Below are positions 12,672 through 24,019 of a stretch of DNA of 64,000 nt, piece after piece. The notes below the pieces were generated by a model. The model was given only the letters and a program-made list of their open reading frames with translations, made no database searches and had not been told where the DNA came from. The stretch is from Alentia gelatinosa. Its lineage: Eukaryota; Annelida; Polychaeta; Phyllodocida; Polynoidae. The first letter of the stretch is position 1; every line of letters begins with the position of its first letter. A program made the position numbers and the translations under genes. The stretch spans positions 76,085,193 to 76,149,192 of the forward strand of contig OX465579.1 in NCBI GenBank assembly GCA_950022655.1, written 5' to 3'.

Positions 12672-12802
12672 GGCTGACTATCTTTGTACGTCAAAAATAT
12701 GAGGTGAAATTATTGATCACATACATCCCTCTGCCTACGGCATCGGGATGTATGTGATCAATAATTTCACCGCATATTTTTGACGTACAAAGATAGTAAG
12801 CC
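12672..12802. repeat. Long near-perfect hairpin
   Basis: The arms 12672-12729 and 12745-12802 are each 58 bases. They pair with about two mismatches around a 15-base loop. The outer sequence on both sides shows further partial complementarity (TAATAATAC against TACTATTATT). An RNA from either strand would form a long stem, so it could be a foldback MITE or a hairpin-RNA source. No target duplication could be assigned. Confidence 0.8.
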
Positions 12803-12827
12803 AGTTTCCGTATACTATTATTCAATC

Positions 12828-13045
12828 TGTAGGGGTTGGGTCACTCAAGTGGTGGTGTGTTTGCTCTTCACTAGAGGACACAGAGCGTCAGCCCCTGCTG
12901 TGTTGTGATTCGGGTGATCCCGAGCACAGAGGTACCATGGGTGCACCCGGATTATGTAACTTGGTCTGTATATAAGGCTGAGTCGGCAGCAGGTCGACAG
13001 GTTACTCTGTGCATTCTCTCTGTAGAGAGTGAATCCTTTGGGTCC
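12828..13045. mobile_element. Diverged LTR fragment
   Basis: It begins TGTAGGGG like the solo LTR at 22189. It follows that LTR in order through the CTGCTG block, GGTGCACCCGGATTATGTAAC, a TATATAAGGCTGAGTC TATA region near 12969 and GCAGCAGGTCG. Similarity fades after about 13045, so the 3' half is lost or replaced. Confidence 0.6.
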
Positions 13046-13058
13046 AAATATATCAATC

Positions 13059-13165
13059 ACCATTTGATCAATGAGATATTTCGATGACTGGTCATGGTCA
13101 GTTTGGCATTCTTCTATATGACATCAAGACACTGGCACTCTGCGTTTTACAAATGTCGCAGGGTT
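13059..13165. repeat. Diverged dispersed repeat, copy 1
   Basis: The stretch around ACTGGTCATGGTCAGTTTGG, then GACACTGG and CACTCTGC, resembles 35860-35978 in order and spacing. The flanking CATTTGATCAATGAG also has a counterpart there. The family is unknown and the match is only moderate. Confidence 0.4.
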
Positions 13166-13169
13166 GGTA

Positions 13170-15960
13170 CACAACTATTGTATGGAATTCACAATTCATC
13201 CATGAAAAAGGTACATGGTTTGTAATATGCAGACAATCACAGGGTTACATCATTCCGAGATATAGCGAGTCGATTGGAAACATCAGATGAGTTCAAGATA
13301 GTAGTAAATACGGGTTAGGAACAGGTGTATGAAGTATGAGTGAATCTTTTATGATTCATTGAGAACATATACTTTGCAGGAACTAGGTCGCCCATTCATA
13401 TATCGTGAACTATATTGCCACCTCCAAATCTCTTAAAAAGATTTATCATCTATTCTTTAGAGAGAAGTTTTTTTCTATTAGGAACCGATGGATATTTGTT
13501 ACAATCGAGATACGTTAACCGGTTGTCTCTCAACGAACAAATTAGTTTGTTTGTGTCATCAATATTTTTTCAAACATCATCCAGTTTGACAGGTAGACTG
13601 CCAACACTAGGAATGACCCTGGAATGATGTAGCCAAGAGAACAAAATATCGTAACTAATTGCCTTATTAAAGATGAACATTTTATACATTAGTTTATGAT
13701 AATTTGTGTGGCTTCGATTCTTTATAACTGCAGATCGCGCTGACAAAAAAGCAAAAGTATTCAAAGTATTTATATAACCAGAATCTCGTCCCCTCCCCGC
13801 AGACCAACTGATAGAGATGTATATGAGACCCTAATTCAAGAGTCTAAATGTTAAGGCTCCTCCGGAAATAGGCAAAGCTAATATGAATTGATCGTTTTTA
13901 AATGCAGTTGGAGTGTAACATTTAAAGGAAATCTAGCCGTGAAGGAAAGGCTATGCATCTCAATCATTGACGACCCTGATTCTTTGTGACCTGATTTTTT
14001 AAATTTCTTTCGGAAACTATATAAACTCTGCTTTATGGATGTGGTGTGTGATAAGTAACGTACATAATGGAGGCAATCGGGGATGGTGTTTTATAAATGA
14101 ATCCTCTAAAGAACGTTTTTACAAAAACTGCAAGACAATAGTAGTTTGAATTTTAAAGTGACATTTGCTTTTGATTACGCCTCGATGATATTACAGATGT
14201 CGCAAACAGTGTAATGGATCTTCATAAGGTGTCTTCTTCGAATGTGCTCGTATAATATTGTACAAAGCTCTACTCATTTACACATAAAACGATAAAATAC
14301 TAGTTAGTAAACTGACTACAGGTATGGTATCATTTAGAGGACAAAATAACATAATCGATTATATAACCCTATGTAAAATCATATCTGCGGGTGCGAGTGG
14401 TAGAATACATGATACTTACAATACATGAGTAAGCTTATTTACGCTGTCGCTCGGTCAAAGTCTGCCCACTCTCAGCTCGTGTCTTTGGGATTCACAGGTT
14501 TTATATCAAGAGGGAACGATAGGTGGGAGCTTGGCAAAATATCATGGCCATATGGGACTAACCATGATACAAACGAGTAGGGTTGTCTTAAATTCTTTGT
14601 TGATAGATTTTTGCCAAAGACGACGATAGTTTGTCTCTGCCAGCTGTGTTGTCTTAACCTTATCTGAAATAGTATTGATGCAATATATCTGTGTAACCCA
14701 CCAAATGGAAGCTGGAATACTATGGGATACTATGAAATCGCTGCTCTTTTCTCTGAAAACAAAAGAAGAACCAAACGGGTATTGTATACATATAACGCCC
14801 ATGCACTCAGTCATCCAATGCTAAAGGAAACGTTGCCAGGTGTTTGTCTGAACCAAGGCATTATAACTAGGAAATTAAGTGAGGTGGAGAGGTTGGGAAG
14901 CCGGGAATTAGGATAGAACAGGGAAGGTACGGTATACTTAATAGTAATCATGTGACATTGAAGAATCGCGTCAGGAGTTATGTCACTAAATACGATGACG
15001 TCATCGCAATGAAAGATCTACATTGTCCTGTCCTAACCCCGCATTCACCTGCCACAAGGTTGTTAACGTATTCAGTATCTGCTCAGTTCCACTGACCGAC
15101 AAAACTGGCACCGATTAGTTGGGTTGTGTCAAAGATCGGTCGGTGGCTATCAACATTCAAACTTGTTGTGTGGTTTCAATTCAATTGATGTTGGAAATCA
15201 TTATCAGCCTAACAACCTATTTTCGAAGATAAAGTCTATTTCATCAATCCCGTTTCTATTAATTGATCTTGAGTCGTTAGTGCCAAACGAACCACGGAGA
15301 TTCCTAACTGCGGATCAGTACTGAATAATCAGCTAATAGAAACGAGCCATATGGTAGTGCCATGGACAGTACAATCACGTAGGCATTCCATAATGAGCTG
15401 GCAGCCCTTCCGGTCGTACATTGTCCCATATCTGAGTGGATGAGGGGGATAAGGATATCGGTGTTGTGAAATTGATCCGAGGACATTGGCACTTCCACTC
15501 ATATCACCCACTTATTGATGGCCAATGGAGTCTGCTTTTGGTAGCTGGAACCTCATATGCCAAATTTCTCCCCAAGCATATGATTTGGAAAATGCTTGGC
15601 CTAGTTTAGACTTAGACTTGAACATATCGATTTCGACTGACCAGAAGTATCGTCAGTGGAAATGATAGAAATATTCAATGAGTATTTCCAATGTGCTGAA
15701 AAACTATCCCTTCGCCATCTGTGTTCTAGCTCTGTGAAATTATTGTCTGGCACAGAAGACCAGCGTCATAGACAAGTACCAACTCACCATGACAGAAACA
15801 CTACAGAGCGAAATACCTCAGTGGCCTCCTGATGCTTGATATATTTGGGCTCTACAGAAGCAGTTGTAAAAGAAGCGACTTGGCTGGTTGTCAAGTGGGT
15901 TACTGAAAATGATCCACAGCCTTGATAAAATCCAAACGCTTTAATTGTTATCTATTCTTC
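13170..15960. other. AT-rich stretch with one CRE-like palindrome
   Basis: No exon or known repeat was recognised. The only striking word is the 14-base palindrome CGATGACGTCATCG at 14993-15006, which contains a consensus CREB/ATF site. Frames are 90 codons or shorter, and several at 15124-15511 overlap each other on opposite strands. Confidence 0.35.
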
Positions 15961-15961
15961 T

Positions 15962-15962
<1 letters not shown>

Positions 15963-16028
<66 letters not shown>
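15963..16028. repeat. (AT)n microsatellite
   Basis: An uninterrupted alternating A/T run of about 65 bases. Confidence 0.95.
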
Positions 16029-16030
<2 letters not shown>

Positions 16031-17509
16031 CTATGTTGGCAATGTTTTAGCAAACCAAAAATCTAATTAGATCTACATTTAATCACTTAGACTTAATTCT
16101 GAGGGTTTATTCATAAATACCGCTGCCTAGTGAAACATTCCACTCATAGATGTAGATTAAATGAATGACGTCATAAAGTAATGTGCTCAATTTATCTGCT
16201 GTCGTAATTCCTGAATGCGTCAATTATTATCTGTACCTGTTTTGAATCACTGGCCTCTGTTTACCTGGACATATGACTCAGATTTATCGGAAGTGTCTAA
16301 CCAAAGAATTGATAATGTTTCTACGAATACATATATTCCGAGGAGAGTACCCAGCGATCACGCTGAAACATAATAAACTGCTGCTCTGGCAAAGTTATTT
16401 TCGTCCTTAAGAAATAATTCGCCCAAGGCCTCGGTTCATGGATCCTAAATAAAGATATTCAATTTAGTGTCAACTGATTTGAAATGAAGAGCACAAAATA
16501 TTTAAGGATTAAGAAAATGTTGCTATGGGTCTATGATAAATCTCCTAACAACATCGTTCATAAGATACTCCTATATAAGTATTAGGTTGTTTATGTCTGA
16601 TGTATGTTGTCTACCTGTTCTTCCGCAATACAAAGATTTATTTTGTTTGGTTGAAGGTGTCTGTAATAGTGATTAGGCCAATAGTCCCAATACCAAGCAT
16701 TTGGTGCCATATATATTGCCTACGATCTAACTTCAACTTTATTTTGTTATTTCCTTTTTTATCCATGAAAGCCTTTTCTTTTACTTTACTGCCCCTATGG
16801 TTTAAACCCTGATCGCCCTTCCCTTCGGCTGACTGTTCAAGAAGAAAAATGGCCAGCTTGGAGACCTAACCAGGACCCTTCAGTATACGGACCCTAATTG
16901 ACATCCTCCTCCGTTCCGTCTGTCATCGGGAAACATCCCTGGGGAGGGGTCCCTGCGAGCCAGAACGGGCCAGAATAATTGTGTAAGTTGGCGAGGGGGT
17001 CACAGGGGGCAAGGAGGCTACGGCAGGGTAACTGGGTCTGTTTTTTATGGTGGGCGATAATATAGTTATTCTTAGAACACACACAAAGGAGCCAGACGGG
17101 CTGGGATATCCGATGACACGAGTCGGGGGCAGGGATCGATCATGGGAAGAGCTGGACTAGTGGCGTCACCTGGTGCCCTTGTGTTTGGCATGCGCTTTGT
17201 ACTATCTAATTTTAGGACCCGCTTTCCGTCCGCTCGCCTAAGCCTTTAACCTGTCCTGTAGTTGTTTCAAATTCCATCTATAGTCTACAGTCCATCGCTT
17301 TTTACTTTCCTAAATGTGTAGTGTTTTGCCTTATTACATAATGCATTTCAAGGTTTTAGCTTTTTGAATAGGATGAATATATGAATCCTGACTTTTGTAA
17401 ATGGAAGTATATCCTCAAATATCCATATGAGAAAGAAATTAGAGAGTAGATGGGGAATATAAAAATCATTCTTTTATTTTGTAGACTCATTTCATAAATT
17501 GACTTTCAC
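16031..17509. other. Non-coding stretch
   Basis: Mostly AT-rich, with a GC-richer patch at about 16860-17240. No splice-flanked frame or paired repeat was found. Confidence 0.3.
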
Positions 17510-18150
17510 CTACACATGCCTTTTCCACCTGATAGATTTCTGAACATTATCATTCCGAACTCTACCTTCCACCTACACATGTTTCATGGGCTTGTCATGA
17601 TTTCTAAACTCTACCCTTTCTCAAACCCTAACAACATTTTCCACCTGAGCATGTTTCATGAGCTGATCAGGTTCCCAAAAGCAACCCTTCCTCTCTCTCC
17701 CTCCCTCTACCTTCCACCCACGCACGCTCACTGAGCTCCTCAGCCTCCCCACCACCATACTGTGCCTCCTCCGCACTGCCCCTCAACCATACTGCCCCTT
17801 AGCCATACTGCTCCTGAACCTTACTGGATATCAAACATACTGCCCCTCTGCCATACCAACTATAAACCACACTGCCCCACCACCATGTACACTGTGTCTC
17901 CACCGCACTGCCCCTCAACTTAACTGCCCCTCAACCATTTTGCCCATCAACCATACTGGATCTCAAACATACTGCCCCTCTGCCATACCAAATATAAACC
18001 ACACTGCCCTTTCTCAAACCCTAACAATATTTTCCACCTGAGCATGTTTCATGAGCTGATCAGGTTCCCAAAAGCAACCCTTCCTCTCTCCCCCCCCCCC
18101 CTCTACCTTCCTCCCACGCACGCTCACTGAGCTCCTCAGCCTCCCCACTA
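17510..18150. repeat. Compound minisatellite with a 140-bp duplicated block
   Basis: A block starting CTTTCTCAAACCCTAACAA at about 17617-17757 recurs at about 18007-18147. It carries TTCCACCTGAGCATG, then a pyrimidine-rich run, then GCACGCTCACTGAGCTCC. Both copies contain 70-75-bp subunits, seen once more near 17510-17600. Between them is an irregular CATACTGCCCCTC-type tandem array. The second copy has an expanded C run. Confidence 0.8.
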
Positions 18151-18273
18151 CGGAATAGATCTAAACAGATGTGGATGACAAAGGTCCATTTGACCTTCCG
18201 TTGCAAGCTGCCACGGAGTCCCCGAAGTGCATCCTAAAATAGCGACGATCGGATCTGAGCGCGGGCGCTGTGA

Positions 18274-18283
18274 TCTCGCGAGA
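18274..18283. promoter_or_regulatory. TCTCGCGAGA promoter palindrome
   Basis: TCTCGCGAGA is a known animal core-promoter palindrome associated with CpG-type initiation. Here it lies in a short GC-richer segment (18170-18290), 151 bases upstream of an ATG that opens a hydrophobic leader with a splice donor (18434-18472). The motif is seen; promoter activity is inference. Confidence 0.4.
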
Positions 18284-18433
18284 ACCGACACTGAGATCTT
18301 CTTCCTATCATTTTTACCCACCATGTAGTGCAATAATATTCCACCGTGCGGTTTCTCCCTTCGGGAGCGGAGGAAATCCTCGCCTAGAAACATAAAATTG
18401 AAATCATCCGTTCACGTCAAGAAACCGGAAAAG

Positions 18434-18472
18434 ATGCTTCTGTGTTGCTGCATATTTCTGTTGGTGAATATA
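18434..18472 (+). CDS. Candidate first coding exon encoding a signal-peptide start
   Basis: The ATG has A at -3 and opens a short, very hydrophobic leader, MLLCCCIFLLVNI, interrupted after 13 codons by GTGAGT, a strong 5' splice site. The frame stays open for about 36 codons past the donor before a stop, which could simply be intron. The upstream TCTCGCGAGA element and GC-rich patch give promoter-like context. I could not find the second exon, and a chance combination of ATG, hydrophobic codons and GTGAGT is possible. If real, the product would be secreted or membrane-anchored. Confidence 0.25.
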
Positions 18473-18589
18473 GTGAGTATATATCAATATTTCAGTGAGA
18501 TTGAAAGGATATTGTACTCATGCATAAGCCTCACTTCCATTGGCCGATTATGCGACACTGATCGGCCTGAAAGATTCTGATAATCCTCA

Positions 18590-18870
18590 GTATATTTTAG
18601 GTAGTCATGGCTAAATGTAGACAATTGTGAGTAGTCTTGGGTGAACATGGAGAATTTAGGAAGTCGTGGGTAGTCTTGGGTCGTTGTGGGTTGTCTCTGG
18701 TAGTTGTAGATCATTCGAGTAGTCAGGCGTAGTTGGGGTTAGTTGTAAAGAGTTGTGATATCATTGGTTAATATAGGTGATGTTGGTGGTCATGGGTTGA
18801 CTAGGGTAATTGTAGGTGACTTTGTGTGGTCGTGGTTCGTCATAGATAGTTGTTGGGAATCGTGCGTAGC
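18590..18870. repeat. Degenerate G/T-rich minisatellite
   Basis: Repeated words such as GTAGTCTTGGGT, GTCGTGGGT and GGTAGTTGTAG recur about every 10-25 bases. Units are too irregular to fix a period. The minus-strand frame at 18484-18714 (Y/Q/D-rich) is a by-product. Confidence 0.6.
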
Positions 18871-18872
18871 CA

Positions 18873-19739
18873 TTGGGAGACACGAATAACCTCAAGATAA
18901 GAAAGGTCCAGTTGCATTTTTCTCCTGTCTAAAGCAAGATCTAATCCAGGTACCGGTGTTATTGCCTCGTCAATTTAGATTTATAGCCCGTATAATTCTA
19001 GCCATCAACGTTGTGCAATAAATACCCCGTTAATGAGGACCTAAGAAAGAAATAACAGCAGACGGCGTTAACTGGGGTGTTCTGTTGAAAGCCATCTTGA
19101 TGTTGGTTGTGTTTGTGTAGTCATGTTGCCAGTGAGAAACGTTGTAGGGGGAAGAGGAGCACTAATCATTGCCATCTGATTTACGCTTATCCCTTTATCT
19201 ATACGCACAGATGAAGACTCCGAATAATTTTTGTATAGATTTCGGAAGCGGACAAGTACAAACCTCCGGTCAGCCTAGTGGTAGTGAACTGCAGTGGTAG
19301 AGGTAAAGGCTATAGAGGTGCAGTGGTAGAGGTAGTGGCTGCAGTGAAGTGAAATAAATCGAATTATATTTAAATCTAATGGTTTTAGTTTTACAGATTT
19401 ACTGTTCTATTAAAAATATGTCTATATATTGCATCATAACATAAAACCTTTATGGTAACGCCAATCATTCAATTAGAAATGAGCTCTACAAAAATACTTA
19501 AAATTATTAATATAAATATATAAGTTCTATTGTACACGGAGCTATACAATTACTAAAGAATACTTTAGAATGGGATGGTTTTGTTTCTATTTTTTATAAT
19601 CATCCAACTCAAACATTGTGGTATATATAAAAGGGTTAGTTCCCACACCAATGATCAGCCTTGTTAAGGGACGCTCAGAGTAATGACACTTGTTTTTGAG
19701 GGTACCGCGCAGTGCGCATGTGTTACGAATTTGATCAAC
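18873..19739. other. Non-coding stretch
   Basis: It contains a short imperfect GCAGTGGTAGAGGTA duplication near 19288-19340 and otherwise AT-rich DNA with no recognisable feature. Confidence 0.3.
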
Positions 19740-20170
19740 TTCCGACAATAGCCCCGACTTAACGTGCACTGGGTCCCGGCCTGCCCGGCAGTCCAATCAA
19801 ACAATCAACAAATCCACACCGGAAGTTGGCCGTGGACAGGTGCGTCCGTGCGGCTGGCCGGTGGCGTTATGGTGGGCGGTGTAAAACGGAAGTCGTCCCC
19901 CGCCTCCCGTAACGACGCGACCAGTGCTGCGCATGCGTGGAAACCATGGCAACGGCAATAAACGCCGCGACCTGACGCGGGACGGAGACAGCAGTTGACA
20001 GCGCGGGGTCAGGCCTGGCGTCCCCACAATTGCAATCATATTAGCCCCGGGAGCAGACGACATTCGCCACTCGCTGGTACGCCGTGAGCGCCACCAGTCG
20101 CTGTCAGGTTTTAGGCCGGCGCCCAGCAAAATGCCTATATATAAACGAACGGCGCCCGGCCGACGCTTGT
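19740..20170 (+). promoter_or_regulatory. CpG-rich candidate promoter with CCAAT, ETS, near X-box and TATA motifs
   Basis: This is a short GC- and CpG-rich island in AT-rich surroundings. In order it holds GTCCAATCAA (CCAAT-type) at about 19789, CCGGAAGT (ETS) at about 19819, a near-consensus X-box AACCATGGCAAC at about 19943, and TATATATAAA at 20136-20145. A start site would be expected near 20166. The motif order suits plus-strand transcription. The 191-codon antisense frame at 19797-20372 is best explained by lack of stop codons in GC-rich DNA. Which gene it would drive is unknown. Confidence 0.4.
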
Positions 20171-20183
20171 TCCCGGAACGTGT

Positions 20184-20315
20184 ATGTTGTATTATATGGC
20201 ACCAAGTGGAGATCAGAAACTTGCCATTCTGTTTATTTGCCATAGTGACAACCGTAGTGTTGAAGAGGGTGGGAAAACGCCTGGGTTGAGGAATGAAGCA
20301 GTGATGGTTGATTAG
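20184..20315 (+). CDS. Small ORF downstream of candidate promoter
   Basis: A 43-codon frame starts with ATG 39 bases after the TATATATAAA box and would be the first AUG of a TATA-directed transcript. The peptide is mixed in character, with a short hydrophobic stretch LAILFICH around residues 13-20 and a charged C-terminal half. No homology is recognised. It may be an upstream ORF or leader exon of a larger transcript, or chance. Confidence 0.2.
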   Translation: MLYYMAPSGDQKLAILFICHSDNRSVEEGGKTPGLRNEAVMVD

Positions 20316-22188
20316 ATGATGGGTTAATAACACTAGACATTGCGAAGAAATGAATGCATAGACGGTTAACATATGTCAGGGGGATATTTGTTGATGGTAT
20401 AAGGCCAGTAAAGGTCCTCGTGCCAATTCTAGACGAAGTGTAATACATGGTAAATAATTTAGTAGCATTTGCAGCATCAACAGGCCTTTTACAATCGGAA
20501 GCACCATTGTGTATGAGTTGTTTCAAGTAACCAACAGCGCTATACTGCATGGGGAATAGCATGGTATATATCTCCTAATAGGGCAGGGCATGATGCATCA
20601 GTTGGGTATTATTCGAATAAGTCAGGCAGTACATCAGGCAACGGTCAAGCAGGGAATAGATGGGATGAACATGGTGGTAAGATATTACTAGTAGGCATCG
20701 CAAGTATAAAAATCAATTTTTTATATTCTTTGTTGTATTTTTTCGTTTTGCCGGAGGTGGACTACATCCTGTACCAGCCGTTGGAAAAACAGAGAGTGGT
20801 CGTGTCAGTGGTTTGTATTTGAGATATACTGCCGCGTTCACTGCATATATCCTTTTTTTTATTCACCTGATGAAGAAACACATGGAGAGCATGGCAAGTG
20901 GTGTAGGCAGGTGGAGGCAGTTGAGTGGTTGGCACATGTGTTGCAAGGTCCACTATGTCAGCCAGTTGTCCAGGCTGGACAGAGGGTTGGCTCGGAGAAT
21001 AATGAAACAGTGTGAGGGGTATTGGGGTTGTGCCTATACTATAACGTAGGCAATGACCGATACGTAGCCACTCATCACCACACCAATCCATCAGTGTCTC
21101 TGGAAGTGATGTCACTCTGATGTCATGAAAACACCAGGTAGTGGTCATTCAGGGGTCCTTTGGTCCACCTGAACCACTATGGGATGAATAGCAAAGGGCA
21201 GTTGATTGAGAAGAGGATTTGATTGACTCCACCCTAGGATACTTTCGGGCCGTTCTTGAATTACGTACGCAGAATTTCTGAAGAAAATATACACCTCCCC
21301 TCTCCATCCCTCTCCATCGTGTGTGCAATAGATTAGAAAAGGGATGTTCCCAGAATTTCCATATTGTTTTACCACCCAAATCCTGTTACATCATACTAAC
21401 TTTATGGATAGCCCTTCTAAAGCATAAAGGTTTGAGAAGAAGGAAGAGAGCAGGCAGGTGGACTCAAAGTACTTGTATCAGTTGGTAATTATTGCTGGTA
21501 TATTTCAAATGGCTATCAACAGCTAAGATAGGTTATAGCTGGCTATTACAAAGATATACTTCTATACATGATGAATATACTTAGAATCGTGATGTGTAGG
21601 TTGTGAAATCAACGGACAGATTAAAGTCCCCATAAGAAGAGCCGGACAGTGTGGTATATGAAGATTACAATCAGATACGATGAGATGTAATTAACATTCG
21701 TAGGTGGGCGAATGTACGGACTGTATGAAAAGAATAGTTGTGTAGTAAATGAATGAGTTAGGTCCCATAGGAATATTTCTTGTCTTATTTTCTCGGTATT
21801 TACACAGATATCCTCAGGTCACCTGTTCGCAACTCTGATATGCTGGTTCTGTAAGCGCATATGGAGCCATCTGGTGGGTGGACTGGGCATGATTTGGCAA
21901 TTCACCGACACTGGTTTCTTGTCCAAATAAATAATAAGACAGGTCATTGGTGATTTGTAGCAATCTTGAACTTTGCAAAACCTGTCTCCCTCATGAGATC
22001 CCCACATAGGTTCTTCACATTGGTTTAAAATGAATGACAATACAAAAAAATATAATGGCAACCTTTCAAAATAGAGTAGATAACCTGTTAAAATGTTTCA
22101 TTAAAAACTGACATAAATAGACAGAAGTTCCACTACTTGTCACCAAGGTTCGCCAATTATTCTTTGGGCCAAGTTCAAGTAATACTAC
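20316..22188. other. Non-coding stretch with one mid-length antisense frame
   Basis: The minus-strand frame 20762-21148 (128 codons from an ATG) is the longest non-transposon frame with a natural start here. It is rich in T, P and H and shows no motif I recognise. An opposing 78-codon plus frame covers the same DNA. I do not call either a gene. Confidence 0.3.
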
Positions 22189-22727
22189 TGTAGGGGTCAG
22201 TGTAGTCGAGCCGTGTTTGTTTCACTTCACGTTAGATGGCGTGAGTGCCGATCCCTGCTGTGCAGTAAGGCTGGTGGACCCGTGTATGCAAATACTATGG
22301 GTCCGCCCGCATTACGTAACTCAGTTACTATATAGGCTGAGTCCGCAGCAGGTCGCCAGGTCTTCTCCCGGTGCAGCTCTGTTGAGTGAATGCCTGGAGT
22401 CTCGGTGTTGGTTAGGTTTCCCCGTAAACCTTTCAACGGTGAAGAAACCAGAATCTCTTCCCTTGCATTATTTGGTGCCCCGCAGCACCAAGGGACTGTA
22501 ACTTCTCCAGGTATAATAAAGCCTTTATACCTAAATAGTCCGGAGTCTAGTTTCTGTCCTAGGTAAGCTTGGTAGTAGATCCTGCATCTCCTAGCCTACC
22601 TTGGATCAATCTGAACCAACCCATGCGGAAGCGGTAGCACAGGGTAGCAACTTTGTCTCCGCCACTGGAAAGATAGGAATACCATGGAGAGTGGTCATAC
22701 ACTCTCAACGACCAGTGGTCCGCTACA
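22189..22727 (+). mobile_element. Solo LTR of a retrotransposon
   Basis: The 539-bp unit starts TGTAG, ends CTACA and is flanked by the 4-base duplication CTAC (22185-22188 and 22728-22731). It has LTR-type signals in order: TATATA at 22329-22334 followed by GGCTGAGTCCGCAGCAGG, and AATAAA at 22515-22520. No internal retroviral-type coding region adjoins it on either side, so it is a recombined solo copy. A diverged fragment of the same family lies at 12828. A 4-bp duplication suits a Gypsy-type element, but BEL/Pao is not excluded. The 94-codon frame inside is not a gene. Confidence 0.75.
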
Positions 22728-23791
22728 CTACTATAGATTCAGTCGTTAATGTTTTTTTGATGATCCAACACACTTGACACCTGTGATACGAGAAATAGGA
22801 TATCCGCTCTATTGTCTGGTACCAAAACAAAGCAGATTGACTCGGGAAAAGTTAGTGACAACCAATTTGAATTTGGGAAATGATAGCTGTCTCTTTGAGC
22901 CAAACAGACCTGCTTTTAAAGCATATTTACTAGCACCACACAAAACCAAATTCTATGGCTGAAACAGTGCAAAAATGATTAGATGTTGAGGGATATCCGC
23001 CAGTCGATACATGGGACAATTCTGAAAAGTCTGTACGGGAAATAAATCTTCAATTGATGACGCCCCTAACAGTAAACAATTCATCAATTGAATTTGACCG
23101 TGTGTTGTGCTATTAAAATGAGCATGATATGTACTTTCAACCACTGGAAGTTCTTCCTGACTCCCTGACGTGACGGAAGGAAATAGGCCTACCTTATTTC
23201 CCTCTCCATCCAATGAGAGGTTTGTTTTCAATGTTAAATGAATTGGGAATATCTATGTATGACTGCTAAGATATGTAAGACCCATAGCACTGCCTTCTGT
23301 ACCATTCCAATTGCATTCTACCAAGATAAGTATAACGTTGTAGCTGGATCTGAACTAGCCTTACAGTGAAGATATTTTATCAGACAAAAGGAGTCCCAAG
23401 CGGCTGGCACGAAAAGGGTCCTACAGTATAACTCAATACAAACGTTAACTATAGGAGCACACCAAGGACAGCTTCCTATCGCCATGTACGAGAGTTCTGT
23501 CAACACACAAATTGGACAAATGTACGTTCACATATCACTTGGTTTGGCTTGTTTTGCTTCACACGAGTAGTTCACCCCTGAGGTGTGGCCTTCGCAATCA
23601 TCTGAGCCACTTTTAGAGTAAAGGGATTACTCATACAGACATTATGCAAAATGGACTTGTCAGATCAGGCCAATCATGAAGGCTCGATGTGGTTAGGGGC
23701 AGCTCCACTGAGCAATCTCCGGGGAGAACTAGAAGCGTAACGTTCACGCCCTCTCCAGTATAGTAAAGTGCCTCAAAGTACATCCTCCACT
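22728..23791. other. Non-coding stretch
   Basis: Short frames only, 92 codons at most, with no pairing to other parts of the window. Confidence 0.3.
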
Positions 23792-24019
23792 ATGGAAAAA
23801 TGTAAGCTCCCTTGGACTATATCCTTCTTTGTCGTACTATGCATTACTTTGATTACAGCTTCAACTATAATAAAATGTAAATACCCTCTTATAATGGCTC
23901 GAAACCATAGTACAATATTTTGTTACTATAACCATATCCACTACTATTGTACAATATATGATCCTATATTTAACATAGAGGGAAACTATGTTTTGATGAG
24001 AGAAGGTCAAAGTTACACG
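23792..24019 (+). CDS. Candidate first exon of a signal-anchored or secreted protein
   Basis: ATG at 23792 (second codon GAA, A at -3) opens 76 codons that end exactly in phase at ACG|GTAAGG, a near-consensus 5' splice site. The frame stops three codons beyond. The product has a basic start, MEKCKLPW, followed by a hydrophobic segment at about residues 9-26 that fits a signal peptide or type II anchor. A Cys/Tyr/His-rich extracytoplasmic part follows, with cysteines near residues 29, 44 and 53. No family is recognised, and I saw no partner exon in the next few kilobases. The codon-phase donor and leader make chance less likely but do not exclude it. Confidence 0.35.

Noticed and set aside
19797..20372. 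191-codon antisense frame over the CpG-rich island
   Set aside because: Open because GC-rich DNA lacks stops; no domain, and the plus-strand promoter motifs fit better.
20762..21148. 128-codon minus frame starting with ATG
   Set aside because: No motif or splice context recognised, and an opposing frame exists; left uncalled rather than given a function.
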